From assembly GCF_000967195.1 (NCBI RefSeq), contig NZ_KQ033871.1, positions 1,640,671 through 1,704,670 on the forward strand: a stretch of 64,000 nucleotides of DNA. The letters run 5' to 3'. This document shows positions 54,022 through 62,645 of this stretch, piece by piece. The notes beneath the pieces were generated by a model. That model was not told the DNA's origin. It saw only the letters and a list, made by a program, of their open reading frames with translations, and ran no database searches. The position numbers and the translations under genes are program-made. Origin of the DNA: Lactobacillus kullabergensis. GTDB taxonomy: Bacteria > Bacillota > Bacilli > Lactobacillales > Lactobacillaceae. The first letter of the stretch is position 1. Each line of letters starts with the position of its first letter.

Positions 54022-54990
54022 ATGAGTAAAAAAATTCTGATCTTACATACTGGTGGCACCATTTCAATGTCAGAAGATGAAAATGGAAAAATTAAGCCTA
54101 ACAGTCAAAATCCCTTGGCTGACCTCTCTTTAAACGTTAATGATGATATCCAGATAGTTACTGAAGAAATTTTCAACTTGCCTTCTCCTCATATGACACC
54201 AGAGCGCATGTTGCAACTTTCTTTGCGGATCCGCCAAGCAGAAGCTGAAGGCTTTTTCGGGGCAGTCGTGACTCACGGCACAGACACTCTGGAAGAAACA
54301 GCTTTATTTTTAGATTTAACCATTTCCAGTAAAATGCCTGTGGTAGTAACCGGAGCTATGCGCTCTTCTAATGAAATTGGCAGCGACGGGTTGTACAATT
54401 TTAGAACCGCAATCATGGTCGCCAGTTCTGATGCTTCTATTGGCAAAGGTGTTGTAGTTGTGATGAATGATGAAATTCATCCCGCCCGTTATGTTACGAA
54501 GACCCATACTACAAATGTTGCTACTTTTCGCACCGCTACATTTGGTCCTATAGGCGTTGTATCTGAAGGTCACGTTAATTACGTGCAAACTATCAATCCC
54601 CAGCAACACTTACCAATTGACCACATTATTGCAAATGTTTATTTAGTAAAGGCCTATGCAGGAATGGGACCCGAGATCTTTCAAGCTTTAAACAAGCCAT
54701 CAACAAACGGGTTAGTAATTGAAGCTTTAGGTGCCGGTAACATGCCACCGCAAACATTACCTGAATTGCAAAAACTACTTGATAATGGAATTCCCCTGGT
54801 ATTGGTTTCCCGTTGTTTTAACGGTATCGCTGAACCAGTTTATGATTATCAAGGTGGCGGTGTTGGCTTAGCCAAAATGGGCATTATCTTCTGCCGCGGC
54901 CTCAATGGCCAAAAAGCCAGAATTAAGCTCTTAGTGGGCTTAAGCGCCGGACTTCATGGTGAACAATTAAAGAAATACATTAATAATTAA
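54022..54990 (+). CDS. ansA: L-asparaginase
   Basis: A 322-residue asparaginase hydrolysing L-asparagine to aspartate and ammonia. The nucleophile Thr is in HTGGTISM, the second catalytic set in VVTHGTDTLEETA, and the conserved MNDEIHPARYVTKTHTTNVATF follows. No signal peptide, so cytoplasmic type I-like. Length is normal. AGGAG lies upstream of the ATG, and a terminator sits 10 nt after the stop. Monocistronic. Confidence 0.93.
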   Translation: MSKKILILHTGGTISMSEDENGKIKPNSQNPLADLSLNVNDDIQIVTEEIFNLPSPHMTPERMLQLSLRIRQAEAEGFFGAVVTHGTDTLEETALFLDLTISSKMPVVVTGAMRSSNEIGSDGLYNFRTAIMVASSDASIGKGVVVVMNDEIHPARYVTKTHTTNVATFRTATFGPIGVVSEGHVNYVQTINPQQHLPIDHIIANVYLVKAYAGMGPEIFQALNKPSTNGLVIEALGAGNMPPQTLPELQKLLDNGIPLVLVSRCFNGIAEPVYDYQGGGVGLAKMGIIFCRGLNGQKARIKLLVGLSAGLHGEQLKKYINN

Positions 54991-55000
54991 ATCAGCAATA

Positions 55001-55032
55001 AAAACCATCTTCATATAAAGATGGTTTTTTCT
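55001..55032 (+). terminator. terminator of asparaginase gene
   Basis: An 11-bp stem (55001-55011 with 55018-55028) followed by a T tract. Confidence 0.85.
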
Positions 55033-55074
55033 TGCAAAAATTGGCGAATATTTGTAAAATGACCGTTGGTCATT
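55032..55074 (+). promoter_or_regulatory. tetR-lepA2 promoter and TetR operator
   Basis: TTGCAA (55032-55037), 17-nt spacer, TAAAAT (55055-55060). A 17-bp palindrome AATGACC-GTT-GGTCATT (55058-55074) overlaps the -10 and start site, the classic position of a TetR repressor site. Confidence 0.75.
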
Positions 55075-55102
55075 ATTGAATGAAAGGAGTATATCTGCCA
55101 TT

Positions 55103-55765
55103 ATGTATGTCTTGACTCCCAAAGAAAAAGAAGCAAAAAAACAGCTCATTGCAGCTGCTGCCAGCAAGTTATTTCAAAAAAATGATTTTAACCAAATATC
55201 TATGGCGCAAATTGCCCATGAATCTGGCGTTGCCAAAGGCACACTATTTAATTATTTTAAAACTAAAGAAAATATCTTTATGTACTTATTGCTTTCTGGT
55301 TACCAAGATTACCTCACGGAAGTTCTTCAGCGTTTTCAAAAAACTGAAAATATCACTTCTTGGGCTGATTTTTCCTCTTTTATTTTAGAGCAAAACCATT
55401 TGTTAATTAGTCAGAGGACTGATTTATTACGTCTTAACGCATTACGTGGTCCAATTTTAGAAACTGCCGCTGACAGAGAACAGACATTGGCTGGTCGCGA
55501 AAAACTCTACGAAATAAACAGGAAATTGGGACAAGCAATAGCCGAGAGAATTTCACTGCTTAGCGTTAAGCAAGCCAGCCACCTTTTCATCATTCAAAGT
55601 GCAATTATTAGCGGACTAATGAATATGATGAACCTGGATGAGTTTCACCACGATCAATTACCCGTTGATTTTAAAGTTTTTCAAATCGACCTCGAACAAG
55701 AAGCAAATCAATTAATGCTCTTTTATTTACAAGGCTTAGAGCAAAAACTGGAAGGAGCAAAATAA
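55103..55765 (+). CDS. TetR-family regulator
   Basis: A 220-residue TetR repressor. The N-terminal HTH (about 15-55) reads ISMAQIAHESGVAKGTLFNYFKTKENIF, followed by an all-helical ligand domain. The ATG at 55103 is 12 nt from GGAG; an upstream TTG frame is rejected. It is followed after one base by the LepA-like gene, so the regulator controls a translation factor. The operator in its own promoter indicates autorepression. The inducer is unknown. Confidence 0.9.
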   Translation: MYVLTPKEKEAKKQLIAAAASKLFQKNDFNQISMAQIAHESGVAKGTLFNYFKTKENIFMYLLLSGYQDYLTEVLQRFQKTENITSWADFSSFILEQNHLLISQRTDLLRLNALRGPILETAADREQTLAGREKLYEINRKLGQAIAERISLLSVKQASHLFIIQSAIISGLMNMMNLDEFHHDQLPVDFKVFQIDLEQEANQLMLFYLQGLEQKLEGAK

Positions 55766-55766
55766 A

Positions 55767-57581
55767 ATGAAACTTGCTAATATTAGAAATTTTGCCATTA
55801 TTGCTCACATTGATCATGGTAAATCAACATTAGCTGACAGAATTATGGAACAAACTGATACTGTGAGCAAAAGGCAGTTAAGTGACCAACTTTTGGACAG
55901 CATGGAAGTTGAGCAGGCGCATGGCGTAACAGTCAAATCAAGATCAGTGCGTAACTTTTATCAAGCAGATAACGGTCAGGAATACGAATACAATTTAATC
56001 GATACCCCAGGGCACGTTGATTTTTCTTACGAAGTTTCTAAAAGTCTGGCTGCCAGTGATGGTGCTATTTTACTGGTCGACGCAACTCAGGGTGTACAAG
56101 CACAAACCGTAGCCAATTTGCGTTTAGCTTTAAAACATAATCTGACTATCATTCCGGTGATTAACAAAATTGACAATGCAGCGGCAGACGTTGCGGCAAC
56201 GGAGGCACAAATACGTGCGCTGAGTCCCGAATTTGTAGACGCGGATATTTTAAAAATTTCTGCTAAAACAGGAGAAAATGTTCATCAAGTATTAGAAGCA
56301 ATTTATCAAAAAATTCCAGCCCCTCAGGGAAAACCCGATGCAGCACTTAAGGCACTGATTTTTGACTCACAGTATGATTCATATCAGGGAATTATCGCGG
56401 ATGTCAGACTAATTGATGGTCAGTTAAAGAACCAGCAAAAATTGCAGCTAATGCAGGGCGGTAGCAAGTTTAATGCGCAAGCAATAGGGATTTTCACCCC
56501 AAACATGCAGCCGGTAAAGGAATTAAATGCGGGAGAAGTCGGCTATATTGTGACTGGAATTAAAGATGTTGCCAGTGTCCAAGTTGGCGATACCTTAACC
56601 ACTGCAGAAAATCCTACTAAAAATGCCATTCCCCACTTTAAGCCAGCGCAATCAATGGTTTATGCCGGTTTTTATCCTAAGGGAGATACCAGTTATGAAG
56701 CCTTAAAACAAGCTATTAGTAAGCTGGCTCTCAACGATTCCGCTTTTCATTACGCTCCTGAACAGTCTGAAGCTCTTGATGCCGGCTTTCGCTGCGGTTT
56801 CTTAGGCATTTTTCACTTGCAAATAATCCAGGAACGACTGCGCGATGAATATCATGTGGAAGTGTTGACCACTGCGCCGAATGCCACCTATCACGTTTAC
56901 CTCAAGCAGCCTCAGCCTAAGCAGGAATATCTCACTATCACCAATCCGGCAAAATTTCCTGATTTTTCTGAAATTGATTATGTCACTGAATCATACGTTA
57001 AGGCCGTAATTACCACGCCCAATGAATACTTGGGTGCCGTCATGAAATTATGTGACCAGCATTTTGGGGAAATGGTTGACTTGGACAATCAACAAGATAT
57101 AGTCACATTAACATACAAACTGCCTGTTTCTGAAATTGCCTATGACTTTTTCAACAGCTTAAAATCAATTACTCATGGGTTTGCGACGCTTGATACTGAA
57201 TTTTTGGATTACGAACTGGTTGATGTAGTCAAAATTCAAATTCAGATCAACTATGCCGCTGTTGATGCTCTCGACATTATTGTGCCACGCCAAAAAGCCG
57301 ATTTGATCGCCCATAAGTTGGTCAAAAAATTAAAATATACGGTTCCGCGTCGTCTATACCCGATGCCGGTGCAAGCAATGGTGGAAAACAAAGCAATTGC
57401 GAGAGTTGACGTGCCGCCTTTACGCAAAAATGCGGCTGTGAATGGCGAAAAAAGAAGTATTTCGAAAAAACAACAACTTTTACGCAGACAAAGCTTAAAT
57501 AAACGACAAGCTGTTAAAAGCGATATTAAGCTACCCCAAAGCGTCTTCGATGCCATTTTAAACATTAATGAACCAGATTAA
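55767..57581 (+). CDS. lepA2: divergent elongation factor 4 (LepA) paralogue
   Basis: A 604-residue translational GTPase of the LepA/EF4 family. G1 is AHIDHGKST, G3 DTPGHVDF and G4 NKID, followed by beta-barrel, EF-G-like domains III and V and a LepA-type C-terminal domain. It is not the canonical housekeeping form: switch I reads GVTVKSRSVRNFY instead of the usual GITIKAQAV type, and the conserved CYGGDxxRKxKLLxKQK segment near the end is replaced by VNGEKRSISKKQQLLRRQ. Coupled to a TetR gene, hence inducible. A second, canonical lepA is expected elsewhere. Ribosomal back-translocation or stress rescue is inferred. Confidence 0.88.
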   Translation: MKLANIRNFAIIAHIDHGKSTLADRIMEQTDTVSKRQLSDQLLDSMEVEQAHGVTVKSRSVRNFYQADNGQEYEYNLIDTPGHVDFSYEVSKSLAASDGAILLVDATQGVQAQTVANLRLALKHNLTIIPVINKIDNAAADVAATEAQIRALSPEFVDADILKISAKTGENVHQVLEAIYQKIPAPQGKPDAALKALIFDSQYDSYQGIIADVRLIDGQLKNQQKLQLMQGGSKFNAQAIGIFTPNMQPVKELNAGEVGYIVTGIKDVASVQVGDTLTTAENPTKNAIPHFKPAQSMVYAGFYPKGDTSYEALKQAISKLALNDSAFHYAPEQSEALDAGFRCGFLGIFHLQIIQERLRDEYHVEVLTTAPNATYHVYLKQPQPKQEYLTITNPAKFPDFSEIDYVTESYVKAVITTPNEYLGAVMKLCDQHFGEMVDLDNQQDIVTLTYKLPVSEIAYDFFNSLKSITHGFATLDTEFLDYELVDVVKIQIQINYAAVDALDIIVPRQKADLIAHKLVKKLKYTVPRRLYPMPVQAMVENKAIARVDVPPLRKNAAVNGEKRSISKKQQLLRRQSLNKRQAVKSDIKLPQSVFDAILNINEPD

Positions 57582-57608
57582 GAGCACATACCCAATAAAA
57601 AGCCAAAA

Positions 57609-57653
57609 GTCCCCTTATTTAGACTTGCAATCTCTAATAAAGGGGCTTTTTGA
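57609..57653 (+). terminator. terminator of tetR-lepA2
   Basis: A CCCCTTATTTAGA / TCTAATAAAGGGG stem (57611-57623 with 57633-57645), followed by CTTTTT. Confidence 0.85.
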
Positions 57654-57755
57654 TTAAATTATTCAAATAAAAGCTCTAGTGTAGTGCAGCAATATTCTTC
57701 AACTAGATAGTCATTAGGCAACTATGTTTTTACATAAGAAAAGTTCTCTTAAAAG

Positions 57756-58514
57756 CTAGTCTACCCAATTTATATTTTCTTTTTTTATTGCTTTTCTACT
57801 CACTTTTTTTTGAAACAATTCTTCTAAAGAACAATTAAAGTTCTTTACTTTTTTATATTCTATTTCATTTATCTCGTCACGAGATTTACCCTTATTATGA
57901 ACAGGACAAACCAAATGGTGTGGATCCAGCAGAAAAACAATTAACCAGCTTTCTTCTTTTTCACTATTGATATTTTCCACATCATATACGGAAAAAGCTC
58001 TAAATTTTCCTTTACCTACCCCATCACTAATCTGCGTGTATTTATTAGTGATATAAGATTCATATATCGCATACTTTTTAAAATCAATATTACTGCAGGC
58101 ACTAAAAATTGATTTAATTCTCTTTCCATTTTTCAAAGACAAATTAATCAGTCTCATTTTATTATTAACTACTTCAGAATTGCAAAAAATATTTTCAAAG
58201 TTAATCCCAATCGAATCATTATAATTCTCCATTGAGCCACAAATATAATTTGTAAATAAAAGATTTGCTATTTTTAAACTGTTTAAACAACTATGTAAGA
58301 AGGCTACTTTTGGTTTTATTGACTGGGCATTTAAAGGAAGCTCAATTTTTTCGACAGTTGAAGAGAAATCTAATCCATCAAGGTTAGAATCAACTTTTTG
58401 ATTATCCGTTAAAAAACTTAGACCATTAAAATTTTTATTAGGTTGGGACTTCTTACCTTGATTAAAAAAGTTCAAATTGTTGAAAGATTTATTTGAACTT
58501 TTATGTTTTTTCAT
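57756..58514 (-). CDS. unknown protein, candidate toxin partner of Panacea gene
   Basis: A 252-residue protein I do not recognise. The N-terminal 55 residues are low-complexity Asn/Lys/Ser with three spaced copies of a short motif (NNLNFF, NGLSFL, DGLDFS). The rest is a predicted globular domain with LIVFLLDPHHLVCPVHNKG near the C-terminus. It is very AT-rich, with Asn/Lys/Ile codons, unlike the flanking metabolic genes, suggesting transfer. It starts 2 nt after the Panacea gene, so the two are translated together. By genomic position it is a toxin or effector candidate; no biochemical motif supports a specific activity. Confidence 0.6.
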   Translation of the reverse strand: MKKHKSSNKSFNNLNFFNQGKKSQPNKNFNGLSFLTDNQKVDSNLDGLDFSSTVEKIELPLNAQSIKPKVAFLHSCLNSLKIANLLFTNYICGSMENYNDSIGINFENIFCNSEVVNNKMRLINLSLKNGKRIKSIFSACSNIDFKKYAIYESYITNKYTQISDGVGKGKFRAFSVYDVENINSEKEESWLIVFLLDPHHLVCPVHNKGKSRDEINEIEYKKVKNFNCSLEELFQKKVSRKAIKKENINWVD

Positions 58515-58516
58515 TT

Positions 58517-59059
58517 TTACTCGCCTATATAATTGATATAGTCCTGTTTTATTTGGTTACTATCAATTTTACAGTGTTGTTCATTCTCGTTATACGCGTC
58601 TTTCCAGGCCTTATCTTTATGAGATCTCTGAACTAAACCGAAATCATTTACTTCATTAATCTGATCTACTAAATTATTAATAAATAATAGAACTTCTTTC
58701 TTTTCAGATTCACCTGTAGAAATTTTATCTTGAATTTCTTTTGAGTTAAGTTTTTTAATTTCATCGCCTTTATAAGCTGCATACACTTTATTTATGACAG
58801 GACCATATCTCCATGCTTCAAAATCAGGCTCAAACAGCTCTGGAGGATAGGCACCATCTTGCAGGTCAAACTCGCTTTGATCATCTGGACTGTAATGAAT
58901 ATTGCCGTATGTAGCTGAATAAAAAGCCCACAAAAAATACAAAGTTTTTTGAATTTTCAGCGGTGTGGGGTTATCTAGTCTATATTCTAAATACCCAGCT
59001 AAATCTATTACGTTGTCAAAAACAAATTTTGCGTTTTTTTTACCAGCAGTTTCGGTCAT
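58517..59059 (-). CDS. Panacea (DUF4065/SocA-like) domain protein, antitoxin candidate
   Basis: A 180-residue protein with the Panacea/DUF4065 pattern: VIDLAGYLEYRLD, TPLKIQKTLYFLWAFYSATYG and FEAWRYGPVINKVYAAY. Proteins of this family are versatile antitoxins paired with unrelated toxins in small operons, often on prophages. ATG at 59059; a GTG at 59071, closer to the GGGAG, is also possible. The leader is a perfect 38-bp palindrome (59081-59118). AT-rich like its partner at 57756. It sits beside gpmA and higBA debris, so the island is probably mobile or recombination-prone. Confidence 0.8.
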   Translation of the reverse strand: MTETAGKKNAKFVFDNVIDLAGYLEYRLDNPTPLKIQKTLYFLWAFYSATYGNIHYSPDDQSEFDLQDGAYPPELFEPDFEAWRYGPVINKVYAAYKGDEIKKLNSKEIQDKISTGESEKKEVLLFINNLVDQINEVNDFGLVQRSHKDKAWKDAYNENEQHCKIDSNQIKQDYINYIGE

Positions 59060-59080
59060 ATGTATGCACACTCTCTCCCT

Positions 59081-59118
59081 TAGTAAAACCAGGAAATCTA
59101 GATTTCCTGGTTTTACTA
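59081..59118. repeat. perfect 38-bp palindrome upstream of Panacea gene
   Basis: Two 19-nt arms, 59081-59099 and 59100-59118, with no spacer, centred on TCTAGA. It directly abuts the Shine-Dalgarno AGGGAGAGAG and follows a TATAGT box (about 59116-59121). It may be an autoregulatory operator or an RNA hairpin at the 5' end of the transcript. Confidence 0.85.
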
Positions 59119-59213
59119 TAACACTATTTTGCACGAAATTAGTGTGATTTAAGTAAATTTATACAAAACTTACGTTCTGTCTATATTTTTAAAACACTTC
59201 GCTAGTAATTTGA

Positions 59214-59318
59214 AATATTTTTCTTTGTTGGTGACATTCAACTTGTCATCAAAGATATAATCACCTATTTTAATTTCCAAGTTTATAATATCGGCATCAG
59301 AATGTTTTCAATTTACTC
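59214..59318 (-). pseudogene. displaced 3' fragment of gpmA
   Basis: About 105 nt matching the 3' end of the intact gpmA (59861-60553). It encodes SDADIINLEIKIGD... and [12 protein letters not shown], with small deletions and many point changes. Same orientation as gpmA. It is directly joined to a truncated higB-like gene on the other strand. A relic of duplication or of integration at the gpmA 3' end. Confidence 0.8.
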
Positions 59319-59331
59319 AAAGTACTAGTAA

Positions 59332-59481
59332 ATTACCATTTATGATAGTGATATTACAAGAGCTCTGTATTTTCATAAAAGTGGCAAATACTACGTCATT
59401 ACACATGGTTTTAAGAAAAAAAGCAAAAAACCCCAGATTTTGAAAAAGATCATGCAAAAAATATTAGAAAAAGAGTATTAA
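59332..59481 (+). pseudogene. truncated HigB/RelE-type toxin
   Basis: A frame without a start that reads TRALYFHKSGKYYVITHGFKKKSKK... and ends in EKEY before a stop, 12 nt before the XRE gene. This is the C-terminal half of a HigB-type (Gp49-like) ribonuclease toxin; the N-terminal half has been replaced by the gpmA fragment. Non-functional as seen. Confidence 0.75.
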
Positions 59482-59493
59482 AGAGGAATAAAA

Positions 59494-59778
59494 ATGAAAA
59501 CTGAAACAGAAACAGAAAAAATGCTTGATGAATTAACAAAAGACGATCCAAAATTAAAAGAATATGCTGAACAATATAGTCGACAACTGGACGCTTCAGT
59601 TGCAGTTACAAAATTACGCAAGAAAGAAGGTCTTAGCCAACAAGATTTAGCAGATAAAGTAAACGTAAGCAAATCAACTATTGCTAGGATTGAAAACGGT
59701 ACAATGAATCCCACGTTAAAAATGCTAGACAAAATAGGCATGGCTGTTGGTAAGCATCTGCTTATTTCCTATAATTAA
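59494..59778 (+). CDS. XRE-family antitoxin (HigA-like)
   Basis: A 94-residue protein with a Glu-rich N-terminal helix and a C-terminal helix-turn-helix (KLRKKEGLSQQDLADKVNVSKSTIARIENGTMNPTLKML). It follows a truncated HigB-type toxin gene with the toxin-first order of higBA loci. The antitoxin looks intact, SD AGAGGAA 7 nt upstream. With its toxin broken it may persist as an orphan regulator. Confidence 0.85.
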   Translation: MKTETETEKMLDELTKDDPKLKEYAEQYSRQLDASVAVTKLRKKEGLSQQDLADKVNVSKSTIARIENGTMNPTLKMLDKIGMAVGKHLLISYN

Positions 59779-59810
59779 TTTTGCTTACCAACAACTTAGT
59801 TGCCAGTACT

Positions 59811-59850
59811 AAAAAAATTCCTAACCTTCGCGGTTAGGAATTTTATTTTT
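59811..59850. terminator. bidirectional terminator higA / gpmA
   Basis: A 13-bp stem around TTCG (59814-59826 with about 59831-59844), with T-rich ends on both strands. Confidence 0.85.
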
Positions 59851-59860
59851 CAGTTTAAAA

Positions 59861-60553
59861 TTAGTCGTCTAATTTTTCTTTGTTAGTGACATTCAACTTG
59901 TCATCAAAGGTGTAAACTACTGGTTCACCGGTCTTCATTTCCAAGTTCATAATATCAGCATCAGAAATGTTCTCGATGTACTTAGTCAAGGCACGAAGTG
60001 AATTACCGTGAGCTGCAATAATAACGTTCTTGCCAGCTAACAGATCTGGAGCAATGTGGTCTTCCCAGAAAGGCATAACTCTTTCCAAACAAACCTTTAA
60101 GTTTTCAGTCCGAGGAATGATGTGTGGATCAAGATCGGCATAACGACGATCATGAACTTGGCTATATTTAGAGTCATCCTCAATCTTTGGTGGCAAAACA
60201 TCATATGAACGACGCCAAATGTGAACTTGCTCATCACCGTATTTGTCAGCAGTAGCTTTCTTGTTTAAGCCTTGCAAGCCACCGTAATGACGTTCGTTTA
60301 ATCTCCAGCTCTTAGTTTCTGGAACCCAAAGTTGGCCGCTTTCTTCCAAAGCATAGTGTAGAGTCTTAATGGCACGAGTTAAAACAGATGTATAAGCTTG
60401 ATCAAACTGCAGACCATGTTCCTTAATTAACTTACCTGCGTTCTTTGCTTCTTCAACGCCTTTTTCTGATAAATCTACATCAATCCAGCCAGTAAATTTA
60501 TTTTCAAGGTTCCATTCACTTTGTCCGTGACGAATCAAAACTAATTTTGACAT
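59861..60553 (-). CDS. gpmA: 2,3-bisphosphoglycerate-dependent phosphoglycerate mutase
   Basis: A 230-residue glycolytic enzyme interconverting 3- and 2-phosphoglycerate. The phospho-His is in [12 protein letters not shown]; substrate residues lie in [24 protein letters not shown] and [13 protein letters not shown]; the second His in [11 protein letters not shown] frame 16 codons longer exists, but the ATG at 60553 follows AAGGAG. Intact despite the neighbouring 3' fragment at 59214. Confidence 0.96.
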   Translation of the reverse strand: MSKLVLIRHGQSEWNLENKFTGWIDVDLSEKGVEEAKNAGKLIKEHGLQFDQAYTSVLTRAIKTLHYALEESGQLWVPETKSWRLNERHYGGLQGLNKKATADKYGDEQVHIWRRSYDVLPPKIEDDSKYSQVHDRRYADLDPHIIPRTENLKVCLERVMPFWEDHIAPDLLAGKNVIIAAHGNSLRALTKYIENISDADIMNLEMKTGEPVVYTFDDKLNVTNKEKLDD

Positions 60554-60712
60554 GAAATATCTCCTTTGCAAATTAAATGTTTCACTTACTATTTTACACA
60601 TTTACATTTTGTTTTCATAGGGTTTAGGACTAAAAATCATTTTTTAAATACAAGTTTTACGATACAATAGATATTAATGATGATTATAAGAAAAGAGAAT
60701 ACCTAACTCACT

Positions 60713-61510
60713 ATGAAATTCAAAAAATTATTAATGGGCTTGAGCTTAGTTGCAGCGCTTGCTGCAGGTGGATGCTCCAAGCAGAAAAAGCAAAGTGAAC
60801 CCATTCTAACTAAAAGCCAAGTAATCAAATGTTCACAGAAATCATTTAAAAGTGGACAAGCCAAGCAGGTCGTAACCTTAGGAACCGATACTTCCAAGCA
60901 AATTGTTACTACAACTGCTCTTTTTGGTGGCAACCCTACTGTATTTCAACTTAACTACCAAACTCAAGCCAAAGGTAAAACTCAGTCTTCGCAAGAGTGG
61001 GTTGACAATGCTAATCACGTTTATATTAACGGCTCAAGTGACTGGTATAAAGCAGATTTTAACAAATTAACCGGGCACTCTTACGCTGATTTACTCGATT
61101 CTATAATTAATAATTCAATGTTAATGGATCCACCTAAGGCCCTGACTAACGCTTATAAAATGACTAGAAAAGGTCACACTTATACTTTAAAAGCGAACAT
61201 CACAGACCAGAAAACAATGAAAGATGCATTAGATCCGATATTTACTACCAATACTCAAAGCCCCAAGCAAAAAACCATCTATCATAAATTAGTCAAATTG
61301 GGCAAAATTAAAGGTATGACTGCAAAACTTGTGGTTAAAAATAAAAAGATGTATAGCTTTCAATATCTAGTTAAAATTAGAGTAAATAAATTAATGCAAT
61401 TCAGCGCTGGACAAAGTTATGGCAACATGTGCAGCAAAGACTTCTTAAAGATACCTACCAATGCCCTTAATGCTAAACCACTGCCTAAAACAAACAAAAA
61501 GAAAAAATAA
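60713..61510 (+). CDS. lipoprotein, DUF6612-like
   Basis: A 265-residue lipoprotein: signal peptide with lipobox LAAGGC, then an extracytoplasmic domain (KSQVIKCSQKSFKSGQAKQ, VYINGSSDWYKADF, then a second half starting with SPKQKTIYHKLVKLG). The layout resembles LppX/DUF6612-type lipid-carrier-like folds in Firmicutes, but I am not certain of the family. It shares order of elements and length with the secreted protein at 61848-62618, so the two are distant paralogues. Monocistronic. Confidence 0.7.
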   Translation: MKFKKLLMGLSLVAALAAGGCSKQKKQSEPILTKSQVIKCSQKSFKSGQAKQVVTLGTDTSKQIVTTTALFGGNPTVFQLNYQTQAKGKTQSSQEWVDNANHVYINGSSDWYKADFNKLTGHSYADLLDSIINNSMLMDPPKALTNAYKMTRKGHTYTLKANITDQKTMKDALDPIFTTNTQSPKQKTIYHKLVKLGKIKGMTAKLVVKNKKMYSFQYLVKIRVNKLMQFSAGQSYGNMCSKDFLKIPTNALNAKPLPKTNKKKK

Positions 61511-61523
61511 TTTTAAATCATAG

Positions 61524-61557
61524 CCTCGAAACTAAAACTTTCGGGGTTTTTATTTGT
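61524..61557 (+). terminator. terminator of lipoprotein gene
   Basis: A CCTCGAAA/TTTCGGGG stem (61524-61531 with 61539-61546), with T5. Confidence 0.75.
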
Positions 61558-61847
61558 GTAAGACTTCTAAGATAATTCTTTGACCAGAGACAAAACCAAG
61601 ACTTGCAAATTTAGGATTAATTAATTCATCAAAAACCTGTTTTTTTAAGCCTAATTTATGTAAAAAATTAAAAAATCATACTCTGATTAATGTACAAAAC
61701 AATTTCTTATCATTTTTAAACTCTACCACTTCAATGATGCAATTGTTACGCTGAAAAAAATCGGACAAGTTTTTATATCAACTTGACTAAAAATGCTATA
61801 TAATTTTCTTAAGGTAAAATAAGAATATTAAAAAGGAGATGTCCACA
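61558..61847. other. AT-rich intergenic stretch, no gene seen
   Basis: No open frame with a start signal and no clear repeat. A TTGACT and TATAAT occur near 61783 and 61797, but 10 bp apart, so the promoter of the next gene is not resolved. Confidence 0.4.
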
Positions 61848-62618
61848 ATGAAATTGAAGAAATTTTTGTCGGCTATGTTATTGTCTGCCACTTTAGTTGG
61901 TGGTGGTCTAACTCATGCAAAAACAGTCGATGCAGCATTATCAAAAAAGCAGGCTATTGCAATTGTTAAAAAGAAAGAGAGCAACCAAACTAGTGGCCAA
62001 TATACTACCAGCACAAAGATTAAAAGTGGTAAGCAAAAAATAAATTTTGACTCTCATGGTGCTTTTACCACCAAGCCTGAACTAGTTCAAGCCATTACTA
62101 AAGTAAAATCTGGCAAACACGCTGAAACAGTAGAGCAATGGATTGATATGGACGCAAAACGTGTATACACCAAAGCAGATGGCAAATGGCAATATACACC
62201 GATTGCAGATGCTGATACTGCCAAAACTGATATAAAAAAATATAGCAGCGATCTGAAGAAATTTGCTAAAAGCATCACTACTGATTTGAGCAAAAATGCC
62301 AAACTTAGTCATAAAGATGGAGTTTATACCCTCAAAAGTAATGTCAATATTACTAAGGCAAGTAAATTTCTGAACAAAATTTTTAAAGACTATAAGGTAG
62401 ATCTCAAGTCGTTCAAAAAGCACGTTAAACTCAGCAAGTGTAATGTTACTTTTAAAATCAAAGATAAAAAAATAACAAGCTCTGCTACTTCTTTTAAAAT
62501 GAACTACGACAAAAAAACGCCAGCTTCATTCAACTTTAGAATCTTTGGCTTTGGTAATTCCGACTCTTTGAAGTTACCAGATGAAGTCAAAAACGCCACT
62601 CCAGCATCTGCAAACTAA
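61848..62618 (+). CDS. secreted protein, paralogue of the 60713 lipoprotein
   Basis: A 256-residue secreted protein. The signal peptide (MKLKKFLSAMLLSATLVGGGLTHA) lacks a lipobox Cys, so the product is released or wall-held. The mature part (LSKKQAIAIVKKKESNQTSG, WIDMDAKRVYTKADGKWQY, KDGVYTLKSNVNITKASKFLNKIF) parallels the 60713 protein in order and length. The ATG at 61848 follows AAGGAG by 9 nt; a start 3 codons upstream is rejected. Function unknown. Confidence 0.7.
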   Translation: MKLKKFLSAMLLSATLVGGGLTHAKTVDAALSKKQAIAIVKKKESNQTSGQYTTSTKIKSGKQKINFDSHGAFTTKPELVQAITKVKSGKHAETVEQWIDMDAKRVYTKADGKWQYTPIADADTAKTDIKKYSSDLKKFAKSITTDLSKNAKLSHKDGVYTLKSNVNITKASKFLNKIFKDYKVDLKSFKKHVKLSKCNVTFKIKDKKITSSATSFKMNYDKKTPASFNFRIFGFGNSDSLKLPDEVKNATPASAN

Positions 62619-62645
62619 TTTGAGCAATAAAGTAAAGGTCTTTAT

